From Dysgonomonas sp. 216 (GTDB lineage: Bacteria; Bacteroidota; Bacteroidia; Bacteroidales; Dysgonomonadaceae), in assembly GCF_010501065.1 (NCBI RefSeq), contig NZ_QVMM01000002.1, forward strand, positions 124,001 through 188,000: DNA of 64,000 bases. The letters are read 5' to 3'. Position 1 is the first letter of the stretch; each line of letters starts with the position of its first letter. The notes beneath the pieces are model-generated. The model was not told where the DNA came from and searched no databases. It was given only the letters and a program-made list of their open reading frames with translations. Positions 25,740-36,106 of the stretch are shown piece by piece. The translations under genes were made by a program, and so were the position numbers.

Positions 25740-27728
25740 ATGGAAAATAAGCGACACAGAGTCCCATTTGGCCCTATCGGTATTATTATGGCTATTGGGG
25801 TTGTATACGGCGATATAGGTACATCCCCGTTATATGTGATGAAGTCTATTATTTTAGGGTTACCTGTTGGGCATTATGCCGATCCTAAATATATACTTGG
25901 GGCTGTTTCGTGTGTTATCTGGACTTTAACTATACAAACAACCGTTAAGTATGTGCTGATAACCCTCAGAGCCGATAATAATGGTGAAGGTGGCATCTTG
26001 TCGCTCTTTGCCCTGATTAGGCAAAAGTACCGATGGGCATATATTATTGCTGCAATAGGTGCTGCCACATTACTTGCCGATGGTGCAATTACTCCTGCAA
26101 TTACTGTTATAACTGCTATGGAGGGTGTAAATGCTATTTTTCCTTCGGTTCCGGTTGTTCCTCTCACGGTTGCTATCATATTGGGGCTGTTTATAATTCA
26201 GCCTTTTGGTACGGGGTCTCTTGGTAAATATTTCGGAAGCGTTATGCTGGTTTGGTTCGCTGTAATGGGAGTAATAGGCTTTGGACACACTGTTGAACAT
26301 CTTGATGTGTTGAGGGCTTTTAACCCTGTTTATGCAATAAACTTCATAATTGAGACGCCCAATACCCTTATAATTCTGGGAGCAGTATTTTTGTGTACTA
26401 CGGGAGCTGAGGCTCTTTACTCCGATTTAGGCCATACCGGACTGAAAAATATCCGTATATCGTGGATTTTTGTAAAATCGATGCTTATAATCAACTATTT
26501 GGGGCAGGCAGCATGGATTATCAATAATCCGGCTCAAGTTCAGCCTGAGGTTAATCCTTTTTTTATGATGATGCCCGAATGGTTCAGGCTTGTGGGTATA
26601 GGGCTTGCAACACTTGCAGCCATAATTGCCAGTCAGGCGCTTATCAGTGGCTCTTTTACCATAATCAGCGAAGCAATATCCCTAAATCTGTGGCCTAATG
26701 TGAATATAAAATATCCCACAAACATTAAAGGACAAATGTACATTCCATCGGTAAATTATACGTTAATGATACTTTGTTTGTTGATGGTTGTTATGTTCGG
26801 TTCATCAACATCTTTAGAGGCGGCGTATGGGCTTTCTATTACTTTGAGTATGTTAATGACCTCCATTCTACTGTTTATATATTTCATAAAGAATAATAAG
26901 CCTCTTTGGATGAGTATTCCGTTAACTATGTTCTTTATCTCGATAGAATCGAGCTTTTTCGTAGCCAATATGCAAAAGTTTGCTCACGGAGGTTTTGCAT
27001 CGATGCTTATAGCTGGAGTTGTTTTTATTATGATGTATTGCTGGTACAATGGGCGGCGTATTAAGCGAAAACATACTATTTACGATCAGGTAGACGACCA
27101 ATACATCGAAAAAATAAGGCTTATAAGCGAGGACGAGAGTATACCGAAGTTTGCGACTCACCTTGTGTATATAACAAGGGCGAAGAATAAAAATGCGCTG
27201 GAAAGTAAAATTGCTTATTCATTATTTGAAAGAACGCCTAAACGTGCCGATACTTATTGGTTTGTACATATACACCGTACCGATGGACCTTACGACTTCG
27301 ATTATTCGGTAAAAACGTTTATTGCCGAAAAAATATTCCGTATTGATATTCTGGTCGGTTTTAAGGTTGGAGTACATGCCGATCAGTTTGTGCAACTTAT
27401 TGCTAACAAAATGGAGGGCGAAGGGCTTGTTAACCTTGCATCCCGTTATTCGTCGCAGGAAAATAAACGGGGCGATTTCTTGTTTGTCGCTGTCGATCGT
27501 GTATTTCATAATATCTCCCTCGGATTTTGGAGGAACACAATACTTTATTTTTACAATCTTATGAAAAAGGTTGGAACGTCCGACACTAAAATGTTCGATC
27601 TTGACCCAACTTCGGCCTATGTTGAGAATGTACCGTTAGTTGCTCCGGAGTATAACGATTCGGAGCTTATTCAGTTGATGAAACACGGGAAAGATGATGA
27701 CGACGACAATCGTTTTAAGATAAGATAA
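25740..27728 (+). CDS. kup: Kup-type potassium uptake transporter
   Basis: A 662-residue K+/H+ symporter of the KUP/HAK family in the inner membrane. The signature GVVYGDIGTSPLYVMKSI is at residues 20-37, followed by NNGEGGILSLFALI and about twelve transmembrane helices up to residue 440; the C-terminal cytoplasmic domain of 220 residues is normal. FMMMPEWFRLVGIGLATLAA and ALISGSFTIISEA are further conserved blocks. It is a single gene, converging on the M20 hydrolase with 11 bases between stops. Confidence 0.95.
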   Translation: MENKRHRVPFGPIGIIMAIGVVYGDIGTSPLYVMKSIILGLPVGHYADPKYILGAVSCVIWTLTIQTTVKYVLITLRADNNGEGGILSLFALIRQKYRWAYIIAAIGAATLLADGAITPAITVITAMEGVNAIFPSVPVVPLTVAIILGLFIIQPFGTGSLGKYFGSVMLVWFAVMGVIGFGHTVEHLDVLRAFNPVYAINFIIETPNTLIILGAVFLCTTGAEALYSDLGHTGLKNIRISWIFVKSMLIINYLGQAAWIINNPAQVQPEVNPFFMMMPEWFRLVGIGLATLAAIIASQALISGSFTIISEAISLNLWPNVNIKYPTNIKGQMYIPSVNYTLMILCLLMVVMFGSSTSLEAAYGLSITLSMLMTSILLFIYFIKNNKPLWMSIPLTMFFISIESSFFVANMQKFAHGGFASMLIAGVVFIMMYCWYNGRRIKRKHTIYDQVDDQYIEKIRLISEDESIPKFATHLVYITRAKNKNALESKIAYSLFERTPKRADTYWFVHIHRTDGPYDFDYSVKTFIAEKIFRIDILVGFKVGVHADQFVQLIANKMEGEGLVNLASRYSSQENKRGDFLFVAVDRVFHNISLGFWRNTILYFYNLMKKVGTSDTKMFDLDPTSAYVENVPLVAPEYNDSELIQLMKHGKDDDDDNRFKIR

Positions 27729-27739
27729 CTCCTCCTTAA

Positions 27740-28813
27740 TTAGATCCGAAGTCCGTCTAATAATTTGACGTAATATTCGATAGACTCGCGTATTTCGCTT
27801 AGTAAGATATATTCGTCTGCCGTATGCGAACGAGCCGAATCTCCGGGGCCTATCTTTACCGATGGAAAGGGCATTAATGCCTGATCTGAAAGAGTAGGGG
27901 AGCCAAAGGCTTGTTTACCTATTGTTATTGCTCTTTGTACAAAAGGATTTTCTAATGATATTCTCGATGAATTTAGCCGGAACGACCGTGCTTTTATTTC
28001 CGATAGGGTATGTTTGTTTATAATGTCAAATAACTCTTCGTTTGTATAGCACTCGTTGCTGCGCACGTCGACAACAAATTCGCATTTATCGGGAATTACA
28101 TTGTGTTGTGTGCCCGAATTTATCATTGTAACAGTCATTTTTACAGGACCTAAAAGATCGCTTTCATCGGCAAATTCGTATGTCCTGAACCATTCTATAT
28201 CTGCTATGGCTTTGTAAATAGCATTTTCGCCTTCGTTGCGTGCTGCATGCCCCGATTTTCCGTAAGCAACGCAATCGAGAACCATTAAACCCTTTTCGGC
28301 AACTGCCGCATTCATGCCTGTTGGTTCGCCTACTATTGCAAAGGCCGGAGTCGGAATATCGGGTAAAACGTATTCTATACCATTTTTTCCGGAAACCTCT
28401 TCCTCGCAAGATGCAAGAAATACTAAATTATAGTCCTGAGGTTTTGCATCTAATATAAAAAAAGAGTGAAGCAGCGATGTTACACTGGCTCCGGCATCGT
28501 TGCTTCCCAGTCCGTACAGAAAATCGCCCTCAATTTCGGGAACGAAAGGATCTTTGGTCCATCCCGATACAGGTTTTACCGTGTCTATATGGGAATTGAG
28601 TAGTATGGTAGGCTTTTCCGCGCTGAATTTTTTTGATGATATCCATATATTATTCCCTTTTCTTCGGGGAATATAGCCCATTTTGGTTATGTATTTTTCG
28701 ATATAATCTGCAATTTGTGATTCGTCTCTGCTAAAAGAGGGGGTCGAAATCATTTTTTTTAATAATTCAACAGCTTCATAAAACATTGAGCTTATATCTG
28801 TATCTGTTTTCAT
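27740..28813 (-). CDS. M20-family metallohydrolase, ArgE-like
   Basis: A 357-residue di-zinc amidohydrolase of family M20, close to Bacteroidota enzymes that deacylate N-succinyl- or N-acetylornithine in arginine synthesis. Metal ligands are visible in LNSHIDTVKP, GLGSNDAGASV, SCEEEVSG (with the catalytic Glu), VGEPTG and ARSHTADEY. The dimerisation domain lies between about residues 170 and 275. No arginine genes adjoin it, so ornithine deacylation is a family-based inference; other N-acyl amino acid substrates are possible. A -7 element lies upstream. Confidence 0.88.
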   Translation of the reverse strand: MKTDTDISSMFYEAVELLKKMISTPSFSRDESQIADYIEKYITKMGYIPRRKGNNIWISSKKFSAEKPTILLNSHIDTVKPVSGWTKDPFVPEIEGDFLYGLGSNDAGASVTSLLHSFFILDAKPQDYNLVFLASCEEEVSGKNGIEYVLPDIPTPAFAIVGEPTGMNAAVAEKGLMVLDCVAYGKSGHAARNEGENAIYKAIADIEWFRTYEFADESDLLGPVKMTVTMINSGTQHNVIPDKCEFVVDVRSNECYTNEELFDIINKHTLSEIKARSFRLNSSRISLENPFVQRAITIGKQAFGSPTLSDQALMPFPSVKIGPGDSARSHTADEYILLSEIRESIEYYVKLLDGLRI

Positions 28814-29717
28814 AAGTTTAATACTTAAATTTTTTCAGCGTATAAAACAAAAGTACAACCTTTTTTTATTACAGCCTTATCTCAGATCAAAATGTAGAGT
28901 AAAAAAACATTGTTTTTGGGCATAAATTCTAGCAGTGGGTAGAAATGCCAAGAAAAAAATGATTGTGACCGGACGAAATAATAGTTCCTTGTTTTACAAA
29001 TATCTTCTGCCAAAAAGAATTTTTTTACGTGTGTATTCTTTTCTGCAATTTTTATTTTTTCTTATTTATTCGAATATTCTAACTCCCATCTTCTTCTGCT
29101 TATTGTTAATATAAAAGTTAAATAATAATTATAATTATTCTAATATAGAATACTATTATAAATAATTACTTTTATAATAGTAGTTTAATTATTTATGGAA
29201 CACACTTTAAAGGTTAATTATATCCAATAATTATAATGTTATATATTACTATGATATATTTTTGATATTTGTATTAAATTTTATAGGTAGTATGTAAAAT
29301 TGAAAATTTATTTTTAAAGAAAATGATTATGGTGTATATGTTTTTCAAAAAAGATAATTTTGAATGAGTAAAAGGTTCTTTAAACTCTATGTATTCACTT
29401 AATAGATAAATTGCAGTATAAAACTTCCGAATAAGGATTTCGTATATCTAAAATTTGTGTCATATTACAAAGTATTTTGGCCTAAAAGGATAGTCGAATT
29501 TAATTGTATATAGTTACTTTTTTCGAAATAGCATGCTTGTTCTGGAGTTGTAAGCACATATAACGTAAATGGTGTAATTATTTCGGTAAAAACGCTTATT
29601 TTGGATTAAAGTACGCTTGTTATGCGCTGAAAAGGGTAGATTATACAAAATATGGGACACTTATACCGTTAAAGTTAAAGCGCCCCATAATTTGTATTGT
29701 TCTGAATTTCCTTTTGG
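28814..29717. other. 904-base AT-rich spacer without genes
   Basis: No convincing coding sequence was found on either strand. It contains the M20 promoter at its left end, a perfect 10-bp inverted repeat (ACTATTATAA with TTATAATAGT, 29152-29181) and a TATTTTTG element at 29257-29264 on the plus strand with no gene downstream. It could hold a small RNA or a decayed gene; nothing more can be supported. Confidence 0.5.
28848..28855 (-). promoter_or_regulatory. -7 promoter element of the M20 gene
   Basis: Minus-strand TACTTTTG matches TAnnTTTG, 35 bases before the start. Confidence 0.6.
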
Positions 29718-31571
29718 TCAGAATTGCTGCATATCGCACAGTTTGCGATAATAACCGTTCTTATTGAAGAGTTCTTCGTGTCCTCCGCGTTCAACAATGC
29801 GTCCTTCGTGCATAACGCATATTTCATCGGCACTTTTTATGGTCGACAGACGGTGGGCAATAACAATCGTTGTACGATTCTTCATAAGGTTTTCCAGTGC
29901 TTCTTGCACTAAATATTCCGATTCGGTATCGAGAGCCGATGTTGCTTCGTCAAGAATCAATATCTGAGGGTTTTTGAGTATTGCGCGCGCTATGCTGATA
30001 CGTTGGCGCTGACCTCCCGATAATTTACCTCCCCGGTCTCCTATATTAGTCTCGTAACCGTTTTCGGTTGCCATTATAAAGTCGTGGGCATTTGCAACTT
30101 TTGCGGCTTCGATAACTTCTTCCGGTGTTGCCGAATCTACCCCAAATGCAATGTTGTTTAAAAATGTATCGTTGAATAATATTGCTTCCTGATTTACATT
30201 TCCCATAAACGAGCGCAAATCGTGTACTTTTGCATTACGTATATCTACATCGTCGATAAATATTCCGCCTTCGTTTACATCGTAAAAACGGGGAAGTAAA
30301 TCGACCATTGTCGATTTACCTGAGCCCGATTGCCCAACCAATGCAATGGTTTTTCCTTTCGGAACAGTAAGGCTTACGTCCTGTAATACCCAGTTATTTT
30401 GATATTTGAACCATATATTGCGATATTCGATTTTGTTATTGAATGAAAGTTTTACCGCATTTTCGGGGTCTTTTATATTGTTCTCTGCCGAAAGTATCTT
30501 ATCGATACGTTCCATCGAAGCCAGCCCTTTTTGTATTGCGTATGCCGATTTTGAAAACTCTTTAGCCGGATTAATTATACTGTAGAACATTACCAGATAG
30601 AACATAAAACTCGATGCTGTTATGCTTCCGCTATCGCCAAGTATCAGTAAACCGCCAAACCATAGTACTATGGCTATTGTAGTGGTTCCCAAAAATTCGC
30701 TCATCGGGTGGGCTAATTGTTGGCGGCGCGATATTTTATTGGTCATACTGCGAAGCTCGTCTCCTCCTTTATAAAATTTGTTCGAAACTTTCTTTTCGGC
30801 ATTGAAGGCTTTTATGATGCGTAATCCGCCAAGTGTTTCTTCTATTTGTGCCATTAATTCTCCCCATTTTTCCTGTGCTGCAGTCGAACGTTTTTTCAGG
30901 GTTTTACCCACACGCCCCATAATAAAACCGGCAAAAGGGAGTACTATTAACACAAACAGAGTTAACTGCCAGCTTATAACAATCATTGTTGTAAAATACA
31001 CTAATATCAGTATCGGGTTTTTGAACAACATGTCGAGCGAACTCATTATCGAATTCTCAACTTCGTTTACATCTCCCGTCATACGTCCTATAATGTCGCC
31101 TTTGCGTTCTTCCGAGAAAAAGGCAAGCGGCAGCGAAAGTAATTTGTCGTTAATCTGGTTGCGAATGTCGCGTACAACTCCTGTGCGGATAGGTATCAGG
31201 TAAAACGAACTGAGGTATGTAACGCCTGTTTTTATTAAAGTAAGAATAACTAAAGCCACAGCTAGTAACATGAGCGTTTGTTCCGCTCCGTTTTGTTCTA
31301 TGCTGTTAGTCCAGAAATAATAGAAGTTATTTTTTGCGGCGCCTCCAAAATATTCGGCTTGTTTCATAAATCCGTCTATCGAAGGATCGCTCCAAGGCAT
31401 AAAAGAGTACACCTCGTCGCTTATTTTAAACAGTATGTTTAATATTGGTATTATCAGCATAAACGAAAATACATTCATAAATGCAGATAATATATTGAAT
31501 GCGAAACTCAATATAAGCTGTCGTTTATAAGGAGGAATGAAGCGGCGTAATACTTTAATAAATTGTTTCAT
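29718..31571 (-). CDS. ABC exporter, MsbA/multidrug half-transporter type
   Basis: A 617-residue half-transporter with an N-terminal six-helix exporter domain (residues 15-345) fused to an ATPase domain. The nucleotide-binding domain has Walker A GQSGSGKST, signature LSGGQRQR, Walker B ILILDEATSALD and the switch His in IVIAHRLSTI. It would work as a homodimer in the inner membrane. Lipid A flipping (MsbA) is a common role for this Bacteroidota type, but drug or lipid export in general is possible. Single gene with its own -7 element. Confidence 0.93.
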   Translation of the reverse strand: MKQFIKVLRRFIPPYKRQLILSFAFNILSAFMNVFSFMLIIPILNILFKISDEVYSFMPWSDPSIDGFMKQAEYFGGAAKNNFYYFWTNSIEQNGAEQTLMLLAVALVILTLIKTGVTYLSSFYLIPIRTGVVRDIRNQINDKLLSLPLAFFSEERKGDIIGRMTGDVNEVENSIMSSLDMLFKNPILILVYFTTMIVISWQLTLFVLIVLPFAGFIMGRVGKTLKKRSTAAQEKWGELMAQIEETLGGLRIIKAFNAEKKVSNKFYKGGDELRSMTNKISRRQQLAHPMSEFLGTTTIAIVLWFGGLLILGDSGSITASSFMFYLVMFYSIINPAKEFSKSAYAIQKGLASMERIDKILSAENNIKDPENAVKLSFNNKIEYRNIWFKYQNNWVLQDVSLTVPKGKTIALVGQSGSGKSTMVDLLPRFYDVNEGGIFIDDVDIRNAKVHDLRSFMGNVNQEAILFNDTFLNNIAFGVDSATPEEVIEAAKVANAHDFIMATENGYETNIGDRGGKLSGGQRQRISIARAILKNPQILILDEATSALDTESEYLVQEALENLMKNRTTIVIAHRLSTIKSADEICVMHEGRIVERGGHEELFNKNGYYRKLCDMQQF

Positions 31572-31611
31572 TATGTAATGTTGTTGTTCTATTTTCGTAA
31601 AAAAGAGAGCC

Positions 31612-31619
31612 CAAAGATA
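31612..31619 (-). promoter_or_regulatory. -7 promoter element of the ABC exporter
   Basis: Minus-strand TATCTTTG matches TAnnTTTG, 40 bases before the start. Confidence 0.65.
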
Positions 31620-31717
31620 ATGATAATTTGACTTTGCTATAAAGTTTTAATATCTTATTAATAAGACCCGAAATGTATTTTACAAAAATTTCATATCTTA
31701 ATAGCTAAACGTTGGTG

Positions 31718-32074
31718 TTACGGGTGTGGATGTCGGGGTCGTCCTATGTGTGGTCTTTCTTCTTCGTAGTTCATTTCTATCAAAACTCCGTCCAAAAAGT
31801 GCAGGTAATTGTAAGACGATGGAATAGCTTTTCTTTCTCCTTTATCATCTACATAGGTGTATGTTGTGTAACGCAAAACTTCGAGGTTGCCCTGCTCTGT
31901 TTTTGTCATAGTCATAACTTTGTAATCCTTGCCTAATTTACCGATTACATCTTGTTTTTTCATGCCTAGCTGTACGTCTTTTACTCCACTTTGCAGCGAG
32001 GGTCCGCAGGATGCCAGAATGAACGAGAAAAGCATAAAGAAAGCGGCTTTTTGTAATGATTTAATTTTTTTCAT
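31718..32074 (-). CDS. Small lipoprotein with BamE/SmpA-like fold
   Basis: A 118-residue lipoprotein with lipobox ILASC (Cys23). VQLGMKKQDVIGKLGKDYKV is the typical opening of a SmpA/OmlA (BamE-like) domain, followed by three predicted beta strands (LEVLRYTTYTYVDD, NYLHFLDGVLIEMNYE). The tail is proline- and histidine-rich (HIGRPRHPHP). BamE helps outer membrane protein assembly in Proteobacteria; whether this one does is unknown. It lies between valS and the ABC exporter, all on the minus strand. Confidence 0.75.
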   Translation of the reverse strand: MKKIKSLQKAAFFMLFSFILASCGPSLQSGVKDVQLGMKKQDVIGKLGKDYKVMTMTKTEQGNLEVLRYTTYTYVDDKGERKAIPSSYNYLHFLDGVLIEMNYEEERPHIGRPRHPHP

Positions 32075-32160
32075 AACGTGCGATTTTTAATTTAACATAC
32101 TATATCAGACCACAGAGTTTTGTATAGGTTTAATTATAGATAAAAATTTCGGTATAAATC

Positions 32161-32195
32161 AAAACTCCCGAACAGGCGCACTATTCGGGAGTTTT
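32161..32195 (-). terminator. Terminator of valS
   Basis: AAAACTCCCGAA pairs perfectly with TTCGGGAGTTTT (12 bp) around an 11-base loop, 17 bases after the valS stop. Flanking T-runs are part of the stem. Confidence 0.75.
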
Positions 32196-32212
32196 GGGGA
32201 TATTGTTTAAAA

Positions 32213-34828
32213 TTATTTCTTTAACGCAGCAATGCTTTCTTCCAAAGTCTTTATTTTGCTTTCGGCATCGGCTTGTTTTTTACGCTCGTTATCAACAATT
32301 TCGGGTTTTGCATTAGCTACAAACTTTTCGTTGCTGAGTTTCTTTGCTACCGATTGAAGGAAACCTTGCAGATATTTTACTTCGGCTTCAAGCTTTTCGA
32401 GTTCGGCTTCAACATCAATGTTGTTTCCTAGCGGAACTGCATATTCGGTTGTCCCGACCAAGAACGATACTGCTGCCGGGTTTTTCTCTGTGGCTTTTTC
32501 AATGGCGGTGATATTCGCCATTTTCAATATAACCGAATCGAAAGCGTTGCTATGTTCGCCAAGTACGGTCAAATCCAGAGAATCTTTGTTCGGTATATTC
32601 TTTTGCAGCCTCACGGTACGTATCCCTGCGATAATCTCCTTTACGGAGTCGAACGACGAAAGGTACGAATTATCGTACGCATTAACCTTTGGCATATTAC
32701 TTACCATCAGGCTGTCTCCGTTTTCGCGCTCTGTTAATGCCTGCCAAAGTTCTTCGGTAATGAATGGCATGAACGGATGAAGCAAGCGTAACAGTTTGTC
32801 GAAGAAATGGAGCGTATCGGCATAAGTTTTGCCATCGATAGGTTTTTGATAAGCAGGTTTGATCATTTCGAGGTACCACGACGAGAATTCGTCCCAAAAC
32901 AGCTTATAAAGTAGCATTAAAGCTTCCGACAGTCGGTATTTACCGAATAAATCGTCGACTTCTTCTATTGTTTTCGACAGAACCATATCGAACCATTTAA
33001 TCGCAATTTTTGCCGATTCGGGTTGTTCTGCATTATTATCAACTTCCCATCCTTTTACAAGGCGGAATGCGTTCCATATTTTGTTATTGAAATTACGTCC
33101 CTGTTCGCAGAGCGATTCATCGAAAGGAAGGTCGTTTCCGGCGGGAGCGGTAAGCATTAATCCCATGCGTACGCCATCGGCTCCATATCTTTCGATCAAT
33201 TCGAGAGGATCGGGAGAATTTCCTAACGATTTCGACATTTTACGTCCCATTTTATCGCGAACTATACCTGTGAAGTAAACATTGCGAAAGCATGGCTCGT
33301 TTGTGTACTCATACCCCGACATAATCATGCGGGCAACCCAGAAGAATATAATATCGGGGCCTGTTACCAGATCGCTTGTAGGATAGTAATATTGCATATC
33401 CTTATTGTCGGGAACATTGATTCCGTCGAATACCGAGATTGGCCACAACCAAGAAGAGAACCATGTGTCGAGACAGTCTTCGTCCTGACGCAGTTCGTTC
33501 ATACTCAGATCCGGATTTGTTTCGCGAGCCTTTTCCAATGCTTTTTCGGGAGTTTCGGCTACCACATATCCACCTTCGGGCAAATAGTAAGCAGGAATAC
33601 GATGTCCCCACCATAGTTGGCGGCTTATACACCAATCCTTAATATTCTCCATCCAGTGGCGATACGTATTCTTATACTTTGCAGGATAGAATTTAATTGT
33701 ATCGTCCATCACGGCATCAAGCGCAGGCTTTGCAATGTCTTCCATGGTTAGAAACCATTGCATCGAAAGTTTTGGCTCGATGGCTACATTTGTCCGTTCC
33801 GAATATCCAACCTTGTTGGTGTAAGCTTCCGTTTTTTCGAGAAGCCCCATTTCATCGAGGTCTTTTTCTATTTTCTTGCGTACATCAAATCTGTCCATTC
33901 CTTCGTACTGAAGTCCGTGTGCATTTAATGTGCCGTTGTCGTTAAAAATGTCGATGACTTCGAGATTATACTTCTCTCCAAGCATATAGTCGTTCACGTC
34001 GTGTGCGGGAGTTACCTTAAGGAAACCCGTACCGAACTCAACGTCCACATAATCATCTTCGATAATGGGAACAACACGGTTTACTATCGGAACGATAACT
34101 TTTTTACCTTTCAGATGCGCAGTTTTTTCGTCGTTGGGGTTAATGGCAACGGCTATATCCCCGAAGATGGTTTCGGGGCGTGTGGTTGCAATTACCGCAT
34201 AACCATCCTCACCCTCTACCATATAGCGCAGATAGTAAAGCTTACCATGTTCTTCTTTATGTATAACTTCTTCGTCCGAAAGGGCTGTTTTTGCCGAAGG
34301 GTCCCAGTTTACCATGCGAACGCCTCGGTAAATTTTACCTTTGTTGTAAAGATCGACAAAAACTTTAAGTACACTTTCCGAACGTTTTTCGTCCAACGTA
34401 AAAGCTGTACGATCCCAGTCGCACGAAGCTCCCAGTTTTTTCAACTGTTCAAGTATTATTCCTCCATGTTCGCGAGTCCATTCCCAAGCATGCTCAAGAA
34501 ACTTGTCGCGGCTAAGGTCGGTTTTCTTTACGCCTTCGGCAGCCAGTTTTGCAACTACCTTGGCTTCGGTTGCGATAGAGGCATGGTCGGTTCCCGGAAC
34601 CCAACATGCATTTTTACCCATCATGCGGGCACGGCGCACAAGTATATCCTGTATCGTATTGTTCAGCATATGCCCCATATGCAACACACCTGTAACATTT
34701 GGTGGCGGAATGACGACTGTAAACGGCTCACGATTATCGGGTTCGGAATGAAAAAACTTGTTTTTCATCCAATACTCATACCATTTGCCCTCTACTTCGG
34801 CAGGATTGTACTTACTTGCTATTTCCAT
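32213..34828 (-). CDS. valS: Valyl-tRNA synthetase
   Basis: An 871-residue class I synthetase. HIGH is present as HMGH (residues 50-53) in [15 protein letters not shown] and KMSKS at residues 530-534. The editing domain lies between about residues 195 and 335, with [10 protein letters not shown]. The anticodon-binding domain and the C-terminal coiled coil (last 65 residues, [16 protein letters not shown]) are complete. It is a single gene with terminator and promoter. Confidence 0.97.
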   Translation of the reverse strand: MEIASKYNPAEVEGKWYEYWMKNKFFHSEPDNREPFTVVIPPPNVTGVLHMGHMLNNTIQDILVRRARMMGKNACWVPGTDHASIATEAKVVAKLAAEGVKKTDLSRDKFLEHAWEWTREHGGIILEQLKKLGASCDWDRTAFTLDEKRSESVLKVFVDLYNKGKIYRGVRMVNWDPSAKTALSDEEVIHKEEHGKLYYLRYMVEGEDGYAVIATTRPETIFGDIAVAINPNDEKTAHLKGKKVIVPIVNRVVPIIEDDYVDVEFGTGFLKVTPAHDVNDYMLGEKYNLEVIDIFNDNGTLNAHGLQYEGMDRFDVRKKIEKDLDEMGLLEKTEAYTNKVGYSERTNVAIEPKLSMQWFLTMEDIAKPALDAVMDDTIKFYPAKYKNTYRHWMENIKDWCISRQLWWGHRIPAYYLPEGGYVVAETPEKALEKARETNPDLSMNELRQDEDCLDTWFSSWLWPISVFDGINVPDNKDMQYYYPTSDLVTGPDIIFFWVARMIMSGYEYTNEPCFRNVYFTGIVRDKMGRKMSKSLGNSPDPLELIERYGADGVRMGLMLTAPAGNDLPFDESLCEQGRNFNNKIWNAFRLVKGWEVDNNAEQPESAKIAIKWFDMVLSKTIEEVDDLFGKYRLSEALMLLYKLFWDEFSSWYLEMIKPAYQKPIDGKTYADTLHFFDKLLRLLHPFMPFITEELWQALTERENGDSLMVSNMPKVNAYDNSYLSSFDSVKEIIAGIRTVRLQKNIPNKDSLDLTVLGEHSNAFDSVILKMANITAIEKATEKNPAAVSFLVGTTEYAVPLGNNIDVEAELEKLEAEVKYLQGFLQSVAKKLSNEKFVANAKPEIVDNERKKQADAESKIKTLEESIAALKK

Positions 34829-34848
34829 GTTTATAAAAATTTGAAATA

Positions 34849-34856
34849 CAAAATTA
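34849..34856 (-). promoter_or_regulatory. -7 promoter element of valS
   Basis: Minus-strand TAATTTTG matches TAnnTTTG, 20 bases before the start. Confidence 0.55.
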
Positions 34857-34902
34857 CAAATTTGTTATAATATACGGGAATTGCGGCGCTATGTTTTTTT
34901 AT

Positions 34903-34990
34903 TATGTTCTAGTTATATAGAATTAACTGATGGTTTAAAAGCCTTTTAACGCTGGTTGTTTGAAAAACCTGACAGTTCTGACAGTTTTTT
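34903..34990 (-). repeat. TGTCAG repeat family, copy C
   Basis: Read on the minus strand it begins ACTGTCAGAACTGTCAGG plus a T-run, continues with AAAGGCTTTTAAA and ends with TAATTCTATATAACTAGAA, the same order of blocks as copy B at 20089. It lies upstream of valS in the same orientation as copy B to recX. Confidence 0.6.
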
Positions 34991-35212
34991 GCTTTTTTGT
35001 TTCTTAAAATCGTCTCTTTCTGAAAAGACTCTCAAAAGGAGGGAAGTGGTAGGCTTTTCTACTTCTATAAAGCTGTGAAACTTGACTGATTATTGAATAG
35101 AATGCAGAAATATATAATTCGTATACTTAAAACTAATAAATAACTAGAACCGCCATAAGCCAAACATTATTCAATGCAAGGCTGGAAAAGGAATATCTTC
35201 AAAAATGTAATT

Positions 35213-35545
35213 GTTCTTTAAAATTATACTTATTTACTGCCGCGCATCTTACCGATGCTTGCCTTCGTTCATTTTGCCTTGATGCAAAACGAACCAAAAA
35301 ATCAAGACTGCGCCTGCTGTGCGACCCGCTGTTTAGCTTGTTCACTGAACAAAAAATAACTCGCACAGAATATTGTGCAGACTTTTAAGTCGGGCTATGC
35401 TCAAACAGCTTTTTGTTCCGGGCGTTCACTTCGCTAAGCGGGTACCCCGCACATACGGCGAGGTCGGTCCTTTTTGCGATGCATTTTCTGAGAGCGGCCT
35501 TAGCTTCGACGGACAAAGCATGCAGTAAGTATAATTTAAAAGAAC
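35213..35545. repeat. 333-bp structured inverted-repeat element (MITE/REP-like)
   Basis: The ends are imperfect inverted repeats: 35213-35240 (GTTCTTTAAAATTATACTTA, then ACTGC) and 35522-35545 (GCAGTAAGTATAATTTAAAA, then GAAC). The interior is visibly richer in G and C than its surroundings and holds small hairpins: GTTCATTTTGC with GCAAAACGAAC, GCACA with TGTGC, and GACTTTTAAGTC. No open reading frame of note and no clear target duplication are seen. The rest of the 34829-35563 spacer holds the valS promoter and repeat copy C. Confidence 0.6.
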
Positions 35546-35563
35546 GTTTTTTAAGTAATAAAA

Positions 35564-36106
35564 CTACCCTTCGTAATCGTCGGGCATAGGTTGATATACG
35601 TAGTTGGGGTCGTTAAGGCGGCGGGGCAATTGTTCCATCTCCCATTTGGTTTCTTTGTCTACAACTTCAACAATGATGGGCCGACGGCTTGGCGAGTTCT
35701 CCTTCTCTTCTTTCTCGGCTTTTTCGCGACGTTCTTCACGCTCCATTTTCAGTATATGGGCAATGTCCGAAGCTTTTGGCTCGCAGTGTTTTTCGGTTAC
35801 AATTATTTCTTTCAGCTCCATCTCTTCGGGGTCAAGTGCCGAAGGGACGTATTTCTTTTTCACTATTTTCTGGGTATAGCCTTCCATTTTGCGGCGCATG
35901 GCATTTCGGGCAAGACGGTACAAGCGTTCCTGACGCTCTTCGATTGCTTCTTCAACAGCCCGAGCAAATTCGGGTTTGGTGTTTTTCCATTCGTAAAACG
36001 TTTCGCGGCTTATTTCTGCTGCATCGCACACGTTAGCAATCGACAGGTAATCTTCGGAAATAAGGATGCAAATTTTTTCTACTGTTTCGGGGGTATATTT
36101 AGCCAT
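35564..36106 (-). CDS. Phage terminase small-subunit-like HTH protein (orphan)
   Basis: A 180-residue protein starting with a helix-turn-helix (SIANVCDAAEISRETFYEWK, residues 22-41) followed by FARAVEEAIEERQERLYRLA, which resembles the phBC6A51-type terminase small subunit family of phages and transposon-related DNA-binding proteins. The middle has KKKYVPSALDPEE and a very charged helix, the end is proline-rich. No other phage gene is near, so it is a domesticated or stranded gene. It ends 19 bases from the structured repeat element. Function unknown; DNA binding is likely. Confidence 0.65.
   Translation of the reverse strand: MAKYTPETVEKICILISEDYLSIANVCDAAEISRETFYEWKNTKPEFARAVEEAIEERQERLYRLARNAMRRKMEGYTQKIVKKKYVPSALDPEEMELKEIIVTEKHCEPKASDIAHILKMEREERREKAEKEEKENSPSRRPIIVEVVDKETKWEMEQLPRRLNDPNYVYQPMPDDYEG

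Noticed and set aside
34001-34870. Long plus-strand open frame opposite valS
   Set aside because: It is the complement of an intact valyl-tRNA synthetase gene, has no domain, and its sequence is rich in Cys/Tyr/Phe as expected for antisense of coding DNA.
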